Shown here: in pieces, positions 47,894 through 58,026 of the stretch
Numbering within the stretch: the first letter of the stretch is position 1
Layout of the letters: each line of letters begins with the position of its first letter
Assembly: GCA_016840065.1 (NCBI GenBank)
Contig: JAEOTB010000054.1
Location: 1-64,000 of the forward strand
Origin: Candidatus Hermodarchaeota archaeon
GTDB taxonomy: Archaea; Asgardarchaeota; Hermodarchaeia; Hermodarchaeales; Hermodarchaeaceae
Reading direction: 5' to 3'
Length of the DNA: 64,000 bases
Notes under the pieces: model-generated
Seen by the model: only the letters and a program-made list of their open reading frames with translations
What the model was told of the DNA's origin: nothing
The model's database searches: none
Made by a program: the position numbers and the translations under genes

Positions 47894-48850
47894 TCATTGA
47901 CCGCTGGGGTTGTTTTCTTTAATTTCGCGGCGTGCCTCCCCCATGGTTATGGTCTGTTCAGCGACGAGGTCGTGGCGATGCACGCACTCTTCATTGCGTT
48001 GTCTAAAGGAAAGCTCCATCTCGTCTGGAAGGTCGTGGAAGGCCTGGACGACATCACGAATCATATGGCGTATTGAATCCTCAACAAAGCAAGGATTCTC
48101 TAAGGCTGTTTGTACCACAGCGGCTTCATCAGGACGTTTCAATATCTCAAAGGTGCCCGAGCTCATCGCTTGCTCTACGATCTTGACTAGCTGGAGTGCG
48201 TCAATGGGATAGCCAGCGGGGATCTCAACCATGACGGTTCCATGGCTGCGTTGCATGTGGCTTCCGATTGGCAGGTTATCGATTATTTCCCGGGCTTGTT
48301 CTTGTTTTATCTTGTGGGTGCTAGTAAGTTCGGCTTCGGAGACATCTCGGAGCAGTTCTTGGGCGCAGGGACACGCTGTCATTCCGGTTGCTGTCACGCC
48401 AATCCAGCGTCTGAGGCTGGTGTCTTCTTCGCCTTTACCGCGCTTGGCTAGTGCTTTAGCCTCCATAATGCATGACTCGAAGGTGCGAATGTTGCTCTTG
48501 GGGGTAGTACGAGCATACACAGTGTCCGCTCTTCCAAAGACCTCAGCTTCGCTGGCATAATCGTGACGGCGGAGTAGGTCTTGGGCAATATCTGCACAGA
48601 TGTCCTCAAGGCGATAGAGCTTCTCTGCATATTGACTCACTACTTCGACTGCTGCCTCGATGCTCCTCGATGGATGGATGCCCTTCTGGTGAGCCGGCAA
48701 ATCCACATAGATATCAAAGCTGGGTACAACTATGGCGGGTTGCTCCTCGAAGAAAATACCCTGAATCGGGACTCGAATGTCGGTTACTCCAACTCGACGG
48801 ACGGGTACGGCAACTGGTGGTTTTTGTGTATGTGTGTCAGGACGTGGCAA
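47894..48850 (-). CDS. mptA: GTP cyclohydrolase MptA/FolE2-type
   Basis: 318 aa, TTG start; RRVGVTDIRVPIQGI, GVTATGMTACPCAQELL, SHMQRSHGTVMVEIP, FVEDSIRHMIRDV. Confidence 0.9.
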   Translation of the reverse strand: MPRPDTHTQKPPVAVPVRRVGVTDIRVPIQGIFFEEQPAIVVPSFDIYVDLPAHQKGIHPSRSIEAAVEVVSQYAEKLYRLEDICADIAQDLLRRHDYASEAEVFGRADTVYARTTPKSNIRTFESCIMEAKALAKRGKGEEDTSLRRWIGVTATGMTACPCAQELLRDVSEAELTSTHKIKQEQAREIIDNLPIGSHMQRSHGTVMVEIPAGYPIDALQLVKIVEQAMSSGTFEILKRPDEAAVVQTALENPCFVEDSIRHMIRDVVQAFHDLPDEMELSFRQRNEECVHRHDLVAEQTITMGEARREIKENNPSGQ

Positions 48851-49083
48851 CCAGCAAAGCTCCTATTGATACACTCTTCAAAATAGAAACCAACAGGATA
48901 AAAACCTTCACAAGCTACTGGAATAAATTCTACAGGTTAAATACAAGGGTTGCCTTGAAGGTGATACTTAATTAGGTGTTCAGAGGAAGATTATGTGGGA
49001 GATTCGATATGGTTCACTCCTACTGGTTAGGAGGATTCTCCGTCGAGCACTCTCTACCTTGACACCTAGATTGGAGGATTCCG

Positions 49084-51999
49084 ATGTTGATTTCTCAACG
49101 GATAAGGACCTTTGGATTCATCACCTTACTTCTTATTGGGTTACTTTTGTTAACCCCGCTTTCACGACCCCAGTCGTTCAGTCTTTCTGAAGAGCAGTTG
49201 AAGGCATCATACACTCAAGATGAGGTATTAGGTAAGCATAGTGAAAGGCATAATTACATCTCGAATACCGCAGATGGTACGGAGTTCAGAGACCTTGGGC
49301 TAGATCCCTTTGAAGAGAGAAATCGTTGGGAGAGGGATTTTAGCTTCTGGAACACATCCCGAGAGCCCGAGGAGGTGAGGAAGACTCAACCGAGTAGAAG
49401 CTTCACAATTCCGGTGACAGCGGGGACCCCCCATGATTCTATCCTCATCACCTCCGATGCTGACTTTGCTAGTCAGGGGTGGCCTGGAGCAGGAACCCCA
49501 TCAAATCCTTATCGTATTGAGAATCTTAACATCACAGCAAACCCTGAAAGTAGCTGTATCGACATTCAGGACACCCGTGTACACTTCGTCATTGCCAATT
49601 GTACACTTCACGATGCAGATTATAAATGGGCAGGCATCGATTTACAAAACGTATCCAACGGGTTCATCGTGAATAACACCCTCAATTATAACGGGTTTGG
49701 CATCCGACTCAACGCATCGTCGTGGAACATTATCTATAACAACACGATTGCTGAAGGCGAGTCGTTGTTGATTTACCTTAATCTGTCGCCTTCTAACTCT
49801 ATTATTAACAACACTATTTGGTCAAGTTTGTCACATATCAAAATCAGATCCTCAAATAATATTAGATTAGTCAATAACACCTGCTCAAAGAGTATCGTTG
49901 TAGATTATTCCTTCAATGTCACTATCAGCACAAACACCTTGTCTAGAGTTGAGTTCAATGACGTGAATTCTTCTGTGGTAAATAACAACAAGTTGGGATG
50001 GTCGATGGCACTCTACGATTCCTTTTCTAACCAACTCGAACAGAACACCCTGAAAGGAACTCTCTACCTATTCGACTCTGGCAATAACTCCATCATTCAA
50101 AATTATTTTTCAGATTATGGGATTTTCATTACAAGTTCCATTGAAACGGCACGACAGTTCCTTGTACAGAGTAACACCATCAACAGCCGCCCGTTGGTGT
50201 TCTGGCAGGATCAAATTGGCGGTGCGGTTCCTCCTAACGCAGCGCAAATCATTCTCATTAATTGTACTGGAACCATCATCCGTGACCTAATAATCACTCG
50301 TACTCATAGTTGCATTCGACTCCTACATTCGCGGCAAATCACTGTCCAGAACAACACCTGTACCCCCATATTTGGAGATGGTATTAACCTCTATAACACA
50401 AATGCAAGCATGGTTGTAAACAATACCTGCATTGGCCAGGGCTTTTATGGAGGTAACGAAGGCATCGAACTCAGGAGAGGTTATGAGAATATCATCACCA
50501 ACAACAACTGCACTCAGAACACATTTGGATTCTTGATAGTATATGGCAGTCTCAATGTGATTCATGACAATACAGTGGTTGAGAACAGACAAGCTGACAT
50601 TCAAGTTTCAGCCACTGATAGGAATACCTTAACAAACAACACTGCCGACTGGATAAACCTCTGGTATGCTGACTCAAATAATATTTCTTCAAATTACTTA
50701 GGGGGAGAACGCTCCAGCGCTCTATTTATTGAAATGGCAGGTAACAACACGATATGTGATAACCATTTTGTTAACGGTGGCATTTTCTTAGATCAAACAT
50801 ACCTAATTAGACAAAGGCTAGTTGCAAATAACACGGTTAATGGAAAACCCCTCATCTATCTAGCGGACAAGGTAAACTGGACTATCCCAAGTGTTGGGGG
50901 GCAAATCGTTCTTGTTAATTGTTCTGAAATGGTTGTGTCAGATTACACGATTAGCGATTGCCATACAGGTATACTACTCCTTTATTCAAGGCGGTGTCAA
51001 GTGATGAGTAATTCGCTCACTCGTTCGGGGATACTAGTCCTTTACACCAATTCCACTCTCTTAGAGCATAACACTTGTACAGATTCAGATTATGGAATCC
51101 GCGTGAGAGGCTCAAACAACATAATATCCCAAAACACCTGTGCTCGTAACTTGTTTGGTCTTATCCTAGGTAGTGGACAAAACAATAGAATTGTGAATAA
51201 TCTCTGTACCCAAAACGTATACATCGGTATTAGCGTGCATTATGATAGGAATTTGGTAGTGTCGAATAACACATGCAATTACAATTTGTTAGGCTTGGAG
51301 GTGGCCTCGTGTGAAAACGGTAGAATCGTTGAGAATAATTGTAGCCACAACTTAGAACGCGGAATTCTTATTGATACGCACTGGGGTGCTAATCTGACTC
51401 TAATCCAAAACACTTGTCATAATAACGCTCAAGTTGGAATTTATGGTGGTCACGTCAGAGACGCTTACATCTCGGGGAATGATTGTCAGGACAATGGAGG
51501 GTATGGGATTGGTATTTTCTGGTCTGGAGATAATAACATCATCGAGCAAAACTGGTGCCTTCACAACGGAAAAGATGGACTATATTTGGAGGACCTTACC
51601 AACAGTAGAATCACCTACAACGTGTTTGGTGAGAACCACCGGCACGGTATCGCCTTCAATGGCACAAGCACGAATAACACAGTGATGTGGAATGTCTTTG
51701 CCTTCAATGAGGCATCAAACGGTTTTGATAATACTATGTACAACTTCTTTGATTACAACTTCTGGTCGGACTATCAGGGCTTCGATTTGAATTTCGATGG
51801 AATCGGCGATACGCCCTATGTTATTCAGCATCCTTTTGGAAATAGTGATAATCACCCCTTGTTACAATGGCCCGGGGCAGTTGTCGTTAACAGGATGATA
51901 GGAATTATCTTCGGAGCAGCCTTAATCACTGGCATCGTTGTCATCAGCGTCTTTGGTATCATTGGCTTCAGTATTAGACATAGGCGAATGAAAAAATAA
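49084..51999 (+). CDS. Secreted/membrane-anchored right-handed parallel beta-helix (NosD/pectate-lyase-like) protein
   Basis: 971 aa; signal peptide, many ...NNTxxxN... rungs, C-terminal TM helix and basic tail (RHRRMKK). Confidence 0.88.
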   Translation: MLISQRIRTFGFITLLLIGLLLLTPLSRPQSFSLSEEQLKASYTQDEVLGKHSERHNYISNTADGTEFRDLGLDPFEERNRWERDFSFWNTSREPEEVRKTQPSRSFTIPVTAGTPHDSILITSDADFASQGWPGAGTPSNPYRIENLNITANPESSCIDIQDTRVHFVIANCTLHDADYKWAGIDLQNVSNGFIVNNTLNYNGFGIRLNASSWNIIYNNTIAEGESLLIYLNLSPSNSIINNTIWSSLSHIKIRSSNNIRLVNNTCSKSIVVDYSFNVTISTNTLSRVEFNDVNSSVVNNNKLGWSMALYDSFSNQLEQNTLKGTLYLFDSGNNSIIQNYFSDYGIFITSSIETARQFLVQSNTINSRPLVFWQDQIGGAVPPNAAQIILINCTGTIIRDLIITRTHSCIRLLHSRQITVQNNTCTPIFGDGINLYNTNASMVVNNTCIGQGFYGGNEGIELRRGYENIITNNNCTQNTFGFLIVYGSLNVIHDNTVVENRQADIQVSATDRNTLTNNTADWINLWYADSNNISSNYLGGERSSALFIEMAGNNTICDNHFVNGGIFLDQTYLIRQRLVANNTVNGKPLIYLADKVNWTIPSVGGQIVLVNCSEMVVSDYTISDCHTGILLLYSRRCQVMSNSLTRSGILVLYTNSTLLEHNTCTDSDYGIRVRGSNNIISQNTCARNLFGLILGSGQNNRIVNNLCTQNVYIGISVHYDRNLVVSNNTCNYNLLGLEVASCENGRIVENNCSHNLERGILIDTHWGANLTLIQNTCHNNAQVGIYGGHVRDAYISGNDCQDNGGYGIGIFWSGDNNIIEQNWCLHNGKDGLYLEDLTNSRITYNVFGENHRHGIAFNGTSTNNTVMWNVFAFNEASNGFDNTMYNFFDYNFWSDYQGFDLNFDGIGDTPYVIQHPFGNSDNHPLLQWPGAVVVNRMIGIIFGAALITGIVVISVFGIIGFSIRHRRMKK

Positions 52000-52102
52000 C
52001 CCGAATGTCTCCTTTGAACGGTCAAGAGAGACTATTCTACTTGGATGTGAATTTTTGCCCCGATAATCTGTCTTATTAAGATGTAGAAGAGATAGCCGGC
52101 GT

Positions 52103-54148
52103 ATGGGCGGCTGCTATTCAAAAGGAAGGAAGAGCCGGTATGTTATAGTGCTTCTTCTTGTGTACACATTTTTTTGGGGAGTTCTGTCCCAGATGAGCCT
52201 GCTTTTTACCCCCTTTGATTTAAAACAGGAAGGTTTTTTGAGGTATAAGCTGCCCCTGAAGAGTAACAGGAGTCGGCGATTCCTAGATCATGATGTTACT
52301 TCTGTACGAAAGGGACTCCACAAGCGTTCAACAACCAGTTTTAGGGGAGACATGGGGCGTTCATACCTTGTTTCTGGTCCAATCGATATCAGAAGCGATG
52401 ACGACTTTGCCCTCCAAGGCTGGCCAGGTGAAGGAACACCTGGGAATCCTTACAGAATTGAGAACCTCACCATCGATCCCCACTCTTATGCTGATAGTTG
52501 TATTGACATTCGTGGCACTCGGGCCCATTTCATTATCCGTAATTGCCTGCTTGTGAATGCTCAGTGGTGGTTTAGCGGGGCTGGAGTCTTCTTGTTTGAT
52601 GTTATGAATGGTCAGATAGTCAACAACACCCTAGTTGACAACGTTTACGGTGTTCGGTTGATACAGTCAACGTCGAACTTGATCGCGAACAACACGAGTT
52701 CTAGACAATGGGCTGGTATCCGTTTCGATAATTCGTACACTAATATCGTCCTGAACAACACGGTGTCTGTTAACGAGCGTGGTGTCTCACTTCAGAGTTC
52801 GAATGACAACACTATTTCAAATAATACACTGATAGCTAATGACTTTGGAGTTCACATCTATATCTCAAATGATAATACAATCACGAATAACACCTTCATC
52901 GGTTGTGGCATGTATATAACGGGTTTTTCACTACAGGATACGGAACAAGCATTAGTGGCAGACAACACTGTTAACAATAAGCCGCTAGTTCTATTGTATG
53001 ATTTAGTGGGAGAAACTATCCTTGGCCCAGCGGGGCAAATCATCCTAATCAACTGTACCAATGTTGTTGTACGAGATTTCATCTTGTCCAACTGTTCTGT
53101 AGGAATTCTTTTTCTCTTCTCGAGTCAGATAACAGTGACGAATAACACTTGCTCTGCGAATAGCGGTTCTGGCATACGCTTCATATATTCAAACTATTGC
53201 ACCGCAACCAATAATACCTGTATAGCTAATGGGCTTTACAACGATAGCCTCTCTGCAGGTATCTCCCTATTATACTCGCATAATTCAACCATTACATCGA
53301 ACAAATGCACCAGCAACCAGATTGGGATTCTTCTCGAGACCTCTAACGACAACACAATAACAAACAACAGCTGTACCAATGACTGGAATGGTATCTACCT
53401 TCACATTACAATTAACAGCACACTGAATTACAATAGCATCAATTCGAACTACTCGGCGATTTTGATGCAATCAGCATATCACAGCGTCGTCACCCACAAC
53501 AATTGCTCTAGTCTAGTTAATGATGGCATCCACATCTACGCCTCCGAACACTGCATCATTGAAGATAATTTCTGCACGGAAAACGGTGAAGCCGGAATCT
53601 CTATCTTATCTTCCCTGGAGAACGTTTTTTCCGGGAATACCTGTACGAGGAGCGGAATGGGTTTTGAGATGTACGGATCTGACGAAAATCTAATAGAGGA
53701 CAACATCAGCAGCGAAAACGAGGAATACGGATTCTACATCGACTACAGTGCTGATAATATCATTTCTTACAATCTGGTTGAGCAGAATGGTCTCTGGGGC
53801 GTTTACATAACCAATCGCTCCTTGAATAACACTATCTACAGGAACTCCTTCATAGGCAACAATGGTAACGTAAACGGGTTTGATGATGGCTCTGGCAACT
53901 TGTTCGACTACAATTTCTGGTCAGAGTACACAGGCCCTGACCTTGATTTAAACGGGATAGGAGATTTACCTCACCCCATTGAAGGGATTGCGAATAACAC
54001 CGATCCACACCCCTTGATGGCACCACAGGGCATTCGACCCCCGACAATGTTTATTTATCAGATGCTAATGTTATCTGGGAACATTGCTACCGTAATAATC
54101 CTTGCAGGGGCAATATTGAGATTACGTAGGCTTTCTCGAAGTAGCTGA
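52103..54148 (+). CDS. Secreted/membrane-anchored parallel beta-helix protein, paralog of the previous gene
   Basis: 681 aa; shared SDDDFALQGWPGEGTPGNPYRIENLTID / SDADFASQGWPGAGTPSNPYRIENLNIT; shared FDYNFWS C-terminal motif and TM. Confidence 0.88.
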   Translation: MGGCYSKGRKSRYVIVLLLVYTFFWGVLSQMSLLFTPFDLKQEGFLRYKLPLKSNRSRRFLDHDVTSVRKGLHKRSTTSFRGDMGRSYLVSGPIDIRSDDDFALQGWPGEGTPGNPYRIENLTIDPHSYADSCIDIRGTRAHFIIRNCLLVNAQWWFSGAGVFLFDVMNGQIVNNTLVDNVYGVRLIQSTSNLIANNTSSRQWAGIRFDNSYTNIVLNNTVSVNERGVSLQSSNDNTISNNTLIANDFGVHIYISNDNTITNNTFIGCGMYITGFSLQDTEQALVADNTVNNKPLVLLYDLVGETILGPAGQIILINCTNVVVRDFILSNCSVGILFLFSSQITVTNNTCSANSGSGIRFIYSNYCTATNNTCIANGLYNDSLSAGISLLYSHNSTITSNKCTSNQIGILLETSNDNTITNNSCTNDWNGIYLHITINSTLNYNSINSNYSAILMQSAYHSVVTHNNCSSLVNDGIHIYASEHCIIEDNFCTENGEAGISILSSLENVFSGNTCTRSGMGFEMYGSDENLIEDNISSENEEYGFYIDYSADNIISYNLVEQNGLWGVYITNRSLNNTIYRNSFIGNNGNVNGFDDGSGNLFDYNFWSEYTGPDLDLNGIGDLPHPIEGIANNTDPHPLMAPQGIRPPTMFIYQMLMLSGNIATVIILAGAILRLRRLSRSS

Positions 54149-54176
54149 CGTCGATAGTCTGTATGGAGGTTTCGAA

Positions 54177-54896
54177 TTGATTGATTATGACAGGATAGCA
54201 TCAGAGTATGCACAACACCGGCGGGTCCACCCAGAGGTGCTCAATCGACTCCACCTTGATAGCGGCATAGACATGAACTCGATTGTGCTTGAGGTGGGCT
54301 GCGGAACAGGAAACTACATCCTCGCCATTGAAGGACTGACGGGTGCACAATGCTGGGGAACAGACCCCTCAGACATCATGTTAGAAAAAGCGCGATTACG
54401 TTCCGAGACCGCAACCTTCCAGCGTGGGTTAGCGGAGAGTCTCGATTTCCCAACCGTGTTTGACTTTGTGTTCTCCGTTGATGTTATCCACCACCTAAAG
54501 AAACCCCGTACCTACTTTGAACAAGCATATCGAATCCTGAAGAGTGGAGGCAAGTTATGCACTGTTACTGACTCGGAGGAGATAATTCGAAATCGAGAAC
54601 CTCTCGCTATTTACTTCCCTGAAACCGTCAAGGCAGACTTGAAGCGTTACCATCCAATTGCTGAGCTTCGTGAAGAAATGGAGACCGCAGGATTTGTCAA
54701 ACTATCCGAAACCACCGTCGAGTTCACCTACTTGCTCACCGACATACAAGCCTACAAAGACAAAGCCTTTTCCTGCCTTCACCTAATATCAAAGGGATCA
54801 TTCAAGCGAGGGATCGAAGAAATGGAGCGGGACTTAGAAACAGGATCCATAAAGTGTACACCGCGTTACCTGCTTCTCTGGGGTACTAGAATCTAG
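54177..54896 (+). CDS. SAM-dependent methyltransferase (class I)
   Basis: 239 aa, TTG start; VLEVGCGTGNYI, GTDPSDIMLEKA, DFVFSVDVIHHLKKPRTYFEQAYRILKSGGK. Confidence 0.9.
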   Translation: MIDYDRIASEYAQHRRVHPEVLNRLHLDSGIDMNSIVLEVGCGTGNYILAIEGLTGAQCWGTDPSDIMLEKARLRSETATFQRGLAESLDFPTVFDFVFSVDVIHHLKKPRTYFEQAYRILKSGGKLCTVTDSEEIIRNREPLAIYFPETVKADLKRYHPIAELREEMETAGFVKLSETTVEFTYLLTDIQAYKDKAFSCLHLISKGSFKRGIEEMERDLETGSIKCTPRYLLLWGTRI

Positions 54897-54910
54897 GAGA
54901 AATAGTAAAG

Positions 54911-55885
54911 GTGCCATTTACGATTCGGAGAGCAGAAACCAGCCAAGACTTTGAAGACTACTACTCGATAAGTTTCGACCTCTTCAAACGGTACTTTTAC
55001 AAGGGTTCAAAGGAACCAGATGAGGTGCTGTTTGAAAAGCACAGAATTGAACTTCAGAAAGTAGATTTTAGCGATCCCACCCGTTCCCTCTATGTCGCAC
55101 ACGACGAAAAAGGTGTCTTTGCTGGGGCATTATGGGTGGGAGTGCGTGAGCAAGGCTTTGTATGGGACTTACCAGAAGAAATCCCCAGCTGGGTCTATGA
55201 TGTGGAAGTGGTGCCATCCTTCAGAGGCCAGGGGCTAGGTCGACAACTTATGCTACAGGCAGAAGAATGGACCAGAGAGAAAGGAATCAAGACGATTGGG
55301 CTGCACACAAGCCATGACCTTGAAGCAGCACTCCATCTCTACAGGTCAATGGGCTACAAAGAGAATAGTGTCATCATGAAAAAGAGCCTTACAAGCGGGA
55401 TATCCGTTTTACCTGACACACCGTTCACGACAAGAACGCCAAGTGCAACTGATAACCTTTCTGAGTATTATGAACTAAGAATCGATTCTTTCCGTATGCT
55501 TATCACTGATGGCGCGGCATTATCAAATGAGGATATCCGTGAACGTTATCCAGAATTCAAGGTTATCTTTGATCTGGCAGATCCTGCGCATAGGGCATAT
55601 CTTGCTGAAACCGCGGAAGGCACGTTTGCTGGCTTCATCTTAGCACGCTTACAAGAAAGGGGAGAAGAGAAGCGGGCATGGTTTCTAAGCATCCACGTGA
55701 GTCCCAAGTTCAGGCGCCAAGGACTCGGCACACTCCTCGTACACAAGATCGAGAGCTGGTGCCAAGCCCAAGGATTCAAGGATGTACTGATGTTCTTGAA
55801 TGTTCGCTTCAAGGGTGCCGTCAAGCTCCTCCAGTCAATGGGGTTTAAAGCCACTAATTTCTACATGGAAAAAGAACTAATCTGA
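54911..55885 (+). CDS. Tandem GNAT N-acetyltransferase (two GNAT domains)
   Basis: 324 aa; VYDVEVVPSFRGQGLGRQLM and LSIHVSPKFRRQGLGTLLV. Confidence 0.88.
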   Translation: MPFTIRRAETSQDFEDYYSISFDLFKRYFYKGSKEPDEVLFEKHRIELQKVDFSDPTRSLYVAHDEKGVFAGALWVGVREQGFVWDLPEEIPSWVYDVEVVPSFRGQGLGRQLMLQAEEWTREKGIKTIGLHTSHDLEAALHLYRSMGYKENSVIMKKSLTSGISVLPDTPFTTRTPSATDNLSEYYELRIDSFRMLITDGAALSNEDIRERYPEFKVIFDLADPAHRAYLAETAEGTFAGFILARLQERGEEKRAWFLSIHVSPKFRRQGLGTLLVHKIESWCQAQGFKDVLMFLNVRFKGAVKLLQSMGFKATNFYMEKELI

Positions 55886-55954
55886 CCGCTTTACTACGAA
55901 AACCGATCCTTTGGAGAAGTCAACGGTTTGGATTCTATTGAGCGTTATTTAAAT

Positions 55955-56257
55955 CTAGAATTTGAGTGTTCTGTCGGTTGAGAGGTAAAGAACCTCTGTG
56001 ATGATGTCGACTGTGATTTCGGGTATCTTATTTGGTGACCTCGTGTAGTAGGTGATTCCTTTATCGACGGCGATGTAAACATAGTATTTGTCTATGACTC
56101 CTACCCGCCCCTGAATGACCTCAAGGCCCTTCCCAGTAATAATATCGATGAAGTCTTCAGACTTGACCTGTACTACTATTGATCCCGTCACTAGAATCTT
56201 CATTGCTTTGATTGGTTCTACTTTTGGTTTTCCTTCAGTCATCTCGTGATTCACCAT
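55955..56257 (-). CDS. Small uncharacterised protein, paralog of the 56286..56567 product
   Basis: 100 aa; VQVKSEDFIDIITGKGLEVIQ...YYVYIAVDKGITYYTRS...EITVDII. Confidence 0.6.
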   Translation of the reverse strand: MVNHEMTEGKPKVEPIKAMKILVTGSIVVQVKSEDFIDIITGKGLEVIQGRVGVIDKYYVYIAVDKGITYYTRSPNKIPEITVDIITEVLYLSTDRTLKF

Positions 56258-56285
56258 CCGATTGTGGGATTCACCTTAATTATCT

Positions 56286-56567
56286 TCAATCCTTGTATCT
56301 AAGACGTGCTTTGAATTTTGGTATTAAGATATCAACTCGGATTTCTGTTAACTCGACCTTCGATCGGGTATAGTACACGATTCCTGGTTCAAGGGTGTAG
56401 TAGTAATAGAAAGCCTTTCTGATTTCTTTTCGGCGAATAACAGTAAGGCTCTTTTCTAGCACAATCTCGACGAAATCTTCAGGTGTGACCTGTAAGAATA
56501 GACCTGCATAACCCCACGCATGGCAGAGGGGTTCGATTGGTTGGATTTTCGTTTTCGCTTTTGGCAT
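56286..56567 (-). CDS. Small uncharacterised protein, paralog of the 55955..56257 product
   Basis: 93 aa; LQVTPEDFVEIVLEKSLTVIR...YYYYTLEPGIVYYTRS...EIRVDIL. Confidence 0.6.
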   Translation of the reverse strand: MPKAKTKIQPIEPLCHAWGYAGLFLQVTPEDFVEIVLEKSLTVIRRKEIRKAFYYYYTLEPGIVYYTRSKVELTEIRVDILIPKFKARLRYKD

Positions 56568-56825
56568 CTATTGTTTCACCATCCGGTCCTTGTGAAGCCG
56601 TGGGCTCCCCGAGCTTACGGGAATCAGAGAGATACTTGCCTCCTTGGCTGCAAGCACAATCTTCTGCACATCTTCGGTGTTACGGGGCCAGACCACTCCA
56701 AGGGGTGTGCTGGGTTTTGTGAAGCTTTGGTCCTTTGAGTACTGTTCAAGGAGTTCGGGGCTCCAAGAAACATTCTCTGAGCCAGTAATATCAACTAATT
56801 TTTGGAGAATGGGGTGTTGTGTCAA
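56568..56825 (-). pseudogene. Truncated N-terminal remnant of FAD-linked oxidase (GlcD/D-lactate dehydrogenase-like)
   Basis: 85 aa; ILQKLVDITGSENVSWSPELLEQYSKDQSF...PLGVVWPRNTEDVQKIVLAAKEASISLIPVSSGSPRLHKD then MVKQ-stop; full-length family members run to about 450 aa. Confidence 0.7.
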
Positions 56826-56856
56826 GAAGGAATTTCCACCTATTCGTGTATGGGTT

Positions 56857-57225
56857 TTAGGCTGGCGCGTATCGCTTCTGAATGTAGATGCCGAAATAGA
56901 GTTCCAGTGGGTAGACTGCGAATAGAACTGCTGCTACTGCATCAATCAGGCCGACCGTCAGAGCTGGGTCAGAAGGAAAGGGGAAGATTAGTGAGTTAAT
57001 CATGAAGTCCCGCCCTGATGTTGCGAAGGGGAAGAAGGGACGCCACATCCAATCCATCACCGGATTGTTCAGGTATAGTGATACGCCGGCGAAGGACATC
57101 ACTGCGAAACTGAAGTAGGCAAGGAACTTGGCAATGGGGATACGGGTTCTGTGACCGTACCTATCACCTATGTAGTAGGAGAGGAACCCGAAGAGGATTA
57201 GTAGAAAAGGGTCAATGAGGAACAT
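56857..57225 (-). CDS. Small polytopic membrane protein
   Basis: 122 aa with 3-4 hydrophobic segments. Confidence 0.65.
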   Translation of the reverse strand: MFLIDPFLLILFGFLSYYIGDRYGHRTRIPIAKFLAYFSFAVMSFAGVSLYLNNPVMDWMWRPFFPFATSGRDFMINSLIFPFPSDPALTVGLIDAVAAVLFAVYPLELYFGIYIQKRYAPA

Positions 57226-57354
57226 TATTCAATCACCATCAATGAATTAGGTTCTATTCGTCTCATATTCTTAAGAATTCTTTTACTATTCTAACTCGGC
57301 CATGATTTTCAAGCGGATGCCTAAAGGCTGATAAATGAAGTTGTGTGATGTTCA

Positions 57355-58026
57355 GTGGTGGTTCCTTTGGTTTCCTTCACCCCTTCTTCGCTACGTAGGA
57401 TGGGCTTTGTCCCTGGAACTGTCGTGGAGACTATTCTTACTACCATCGCATCAGATGGCACACCGAATGCTGCACCAATGGGGGTCTGGGTTCATCCAGG
57501 CTCAAATCTGGTAATCCGTCCCTATGCTGAGACACAGACTGCCAAGAACCTGCTTGAGGTACCGGAGGCGGTCATCAATATCACCGATGACTCACGCATC
57601 TTCTTCAATACTGCGTTCAAACGCCGTGGAACCGATACGGAGGACTTCTTTTTTGACCCCTCAAAGAGTGTAAGACCACCACGGCTTCGTGGGATGCTTG
57701 GCTATCTTGAGGTGGAGATTGAGGAACCTCTGAAGCCCCAAGAAATAGAGAATCCCCTTGAGTATGAATGCAAGATAAAGGAGGTGGATGCTCCTTCTAG
57801 GCTACCTCAGGTCTACTCACGGGCTCGTTTTGCTGCTATCGAATCTGTGATTCATGCTACTAGGATTGTTGCTTTATCTGATTCTGATCCTGACCTAACA
57901 GAGAGACTTTACAGGCTCGTCCAGGAATATCACAGTCTAGTTCACCGTATTGCACCGAATTCGGTTCATTCAGGTGTGGTGGACGATGTTCTATATCTAG
58001 TAAAACAGTTGGTATATTGGCTATGA
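57355..58026 (+). CDS. DUF447-family (flavoprotein-like) protein
   Basis: 223 aa; GTVVETILTTIASDGTPNAAPMGVWVHPGSNLVIRPYAETQTAKNLLEVPEAVINITDD; overlaps the next gene by 10 bp. Confidence 0.8.
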   Translation: MVVPLVSFTPSSLRRMGFVPGTVVETILTTIASDGTPNAAPMGVWVHPGSNLVIRPYAETQTAKNLLEVPEAVINITDDSRIFFNTAFKRRGTDTEDFFFDPSKSVRPPRLRGMLGYLEVEIEEPLKPQEIENPLEYECKIKEVDAPSRLPQVYSRARFAAIESVIHATRIVALSDSDPDLTERLYRLVQEYHSLVHRIAPNSVHSGVVDDVLYLVKQLVYWL

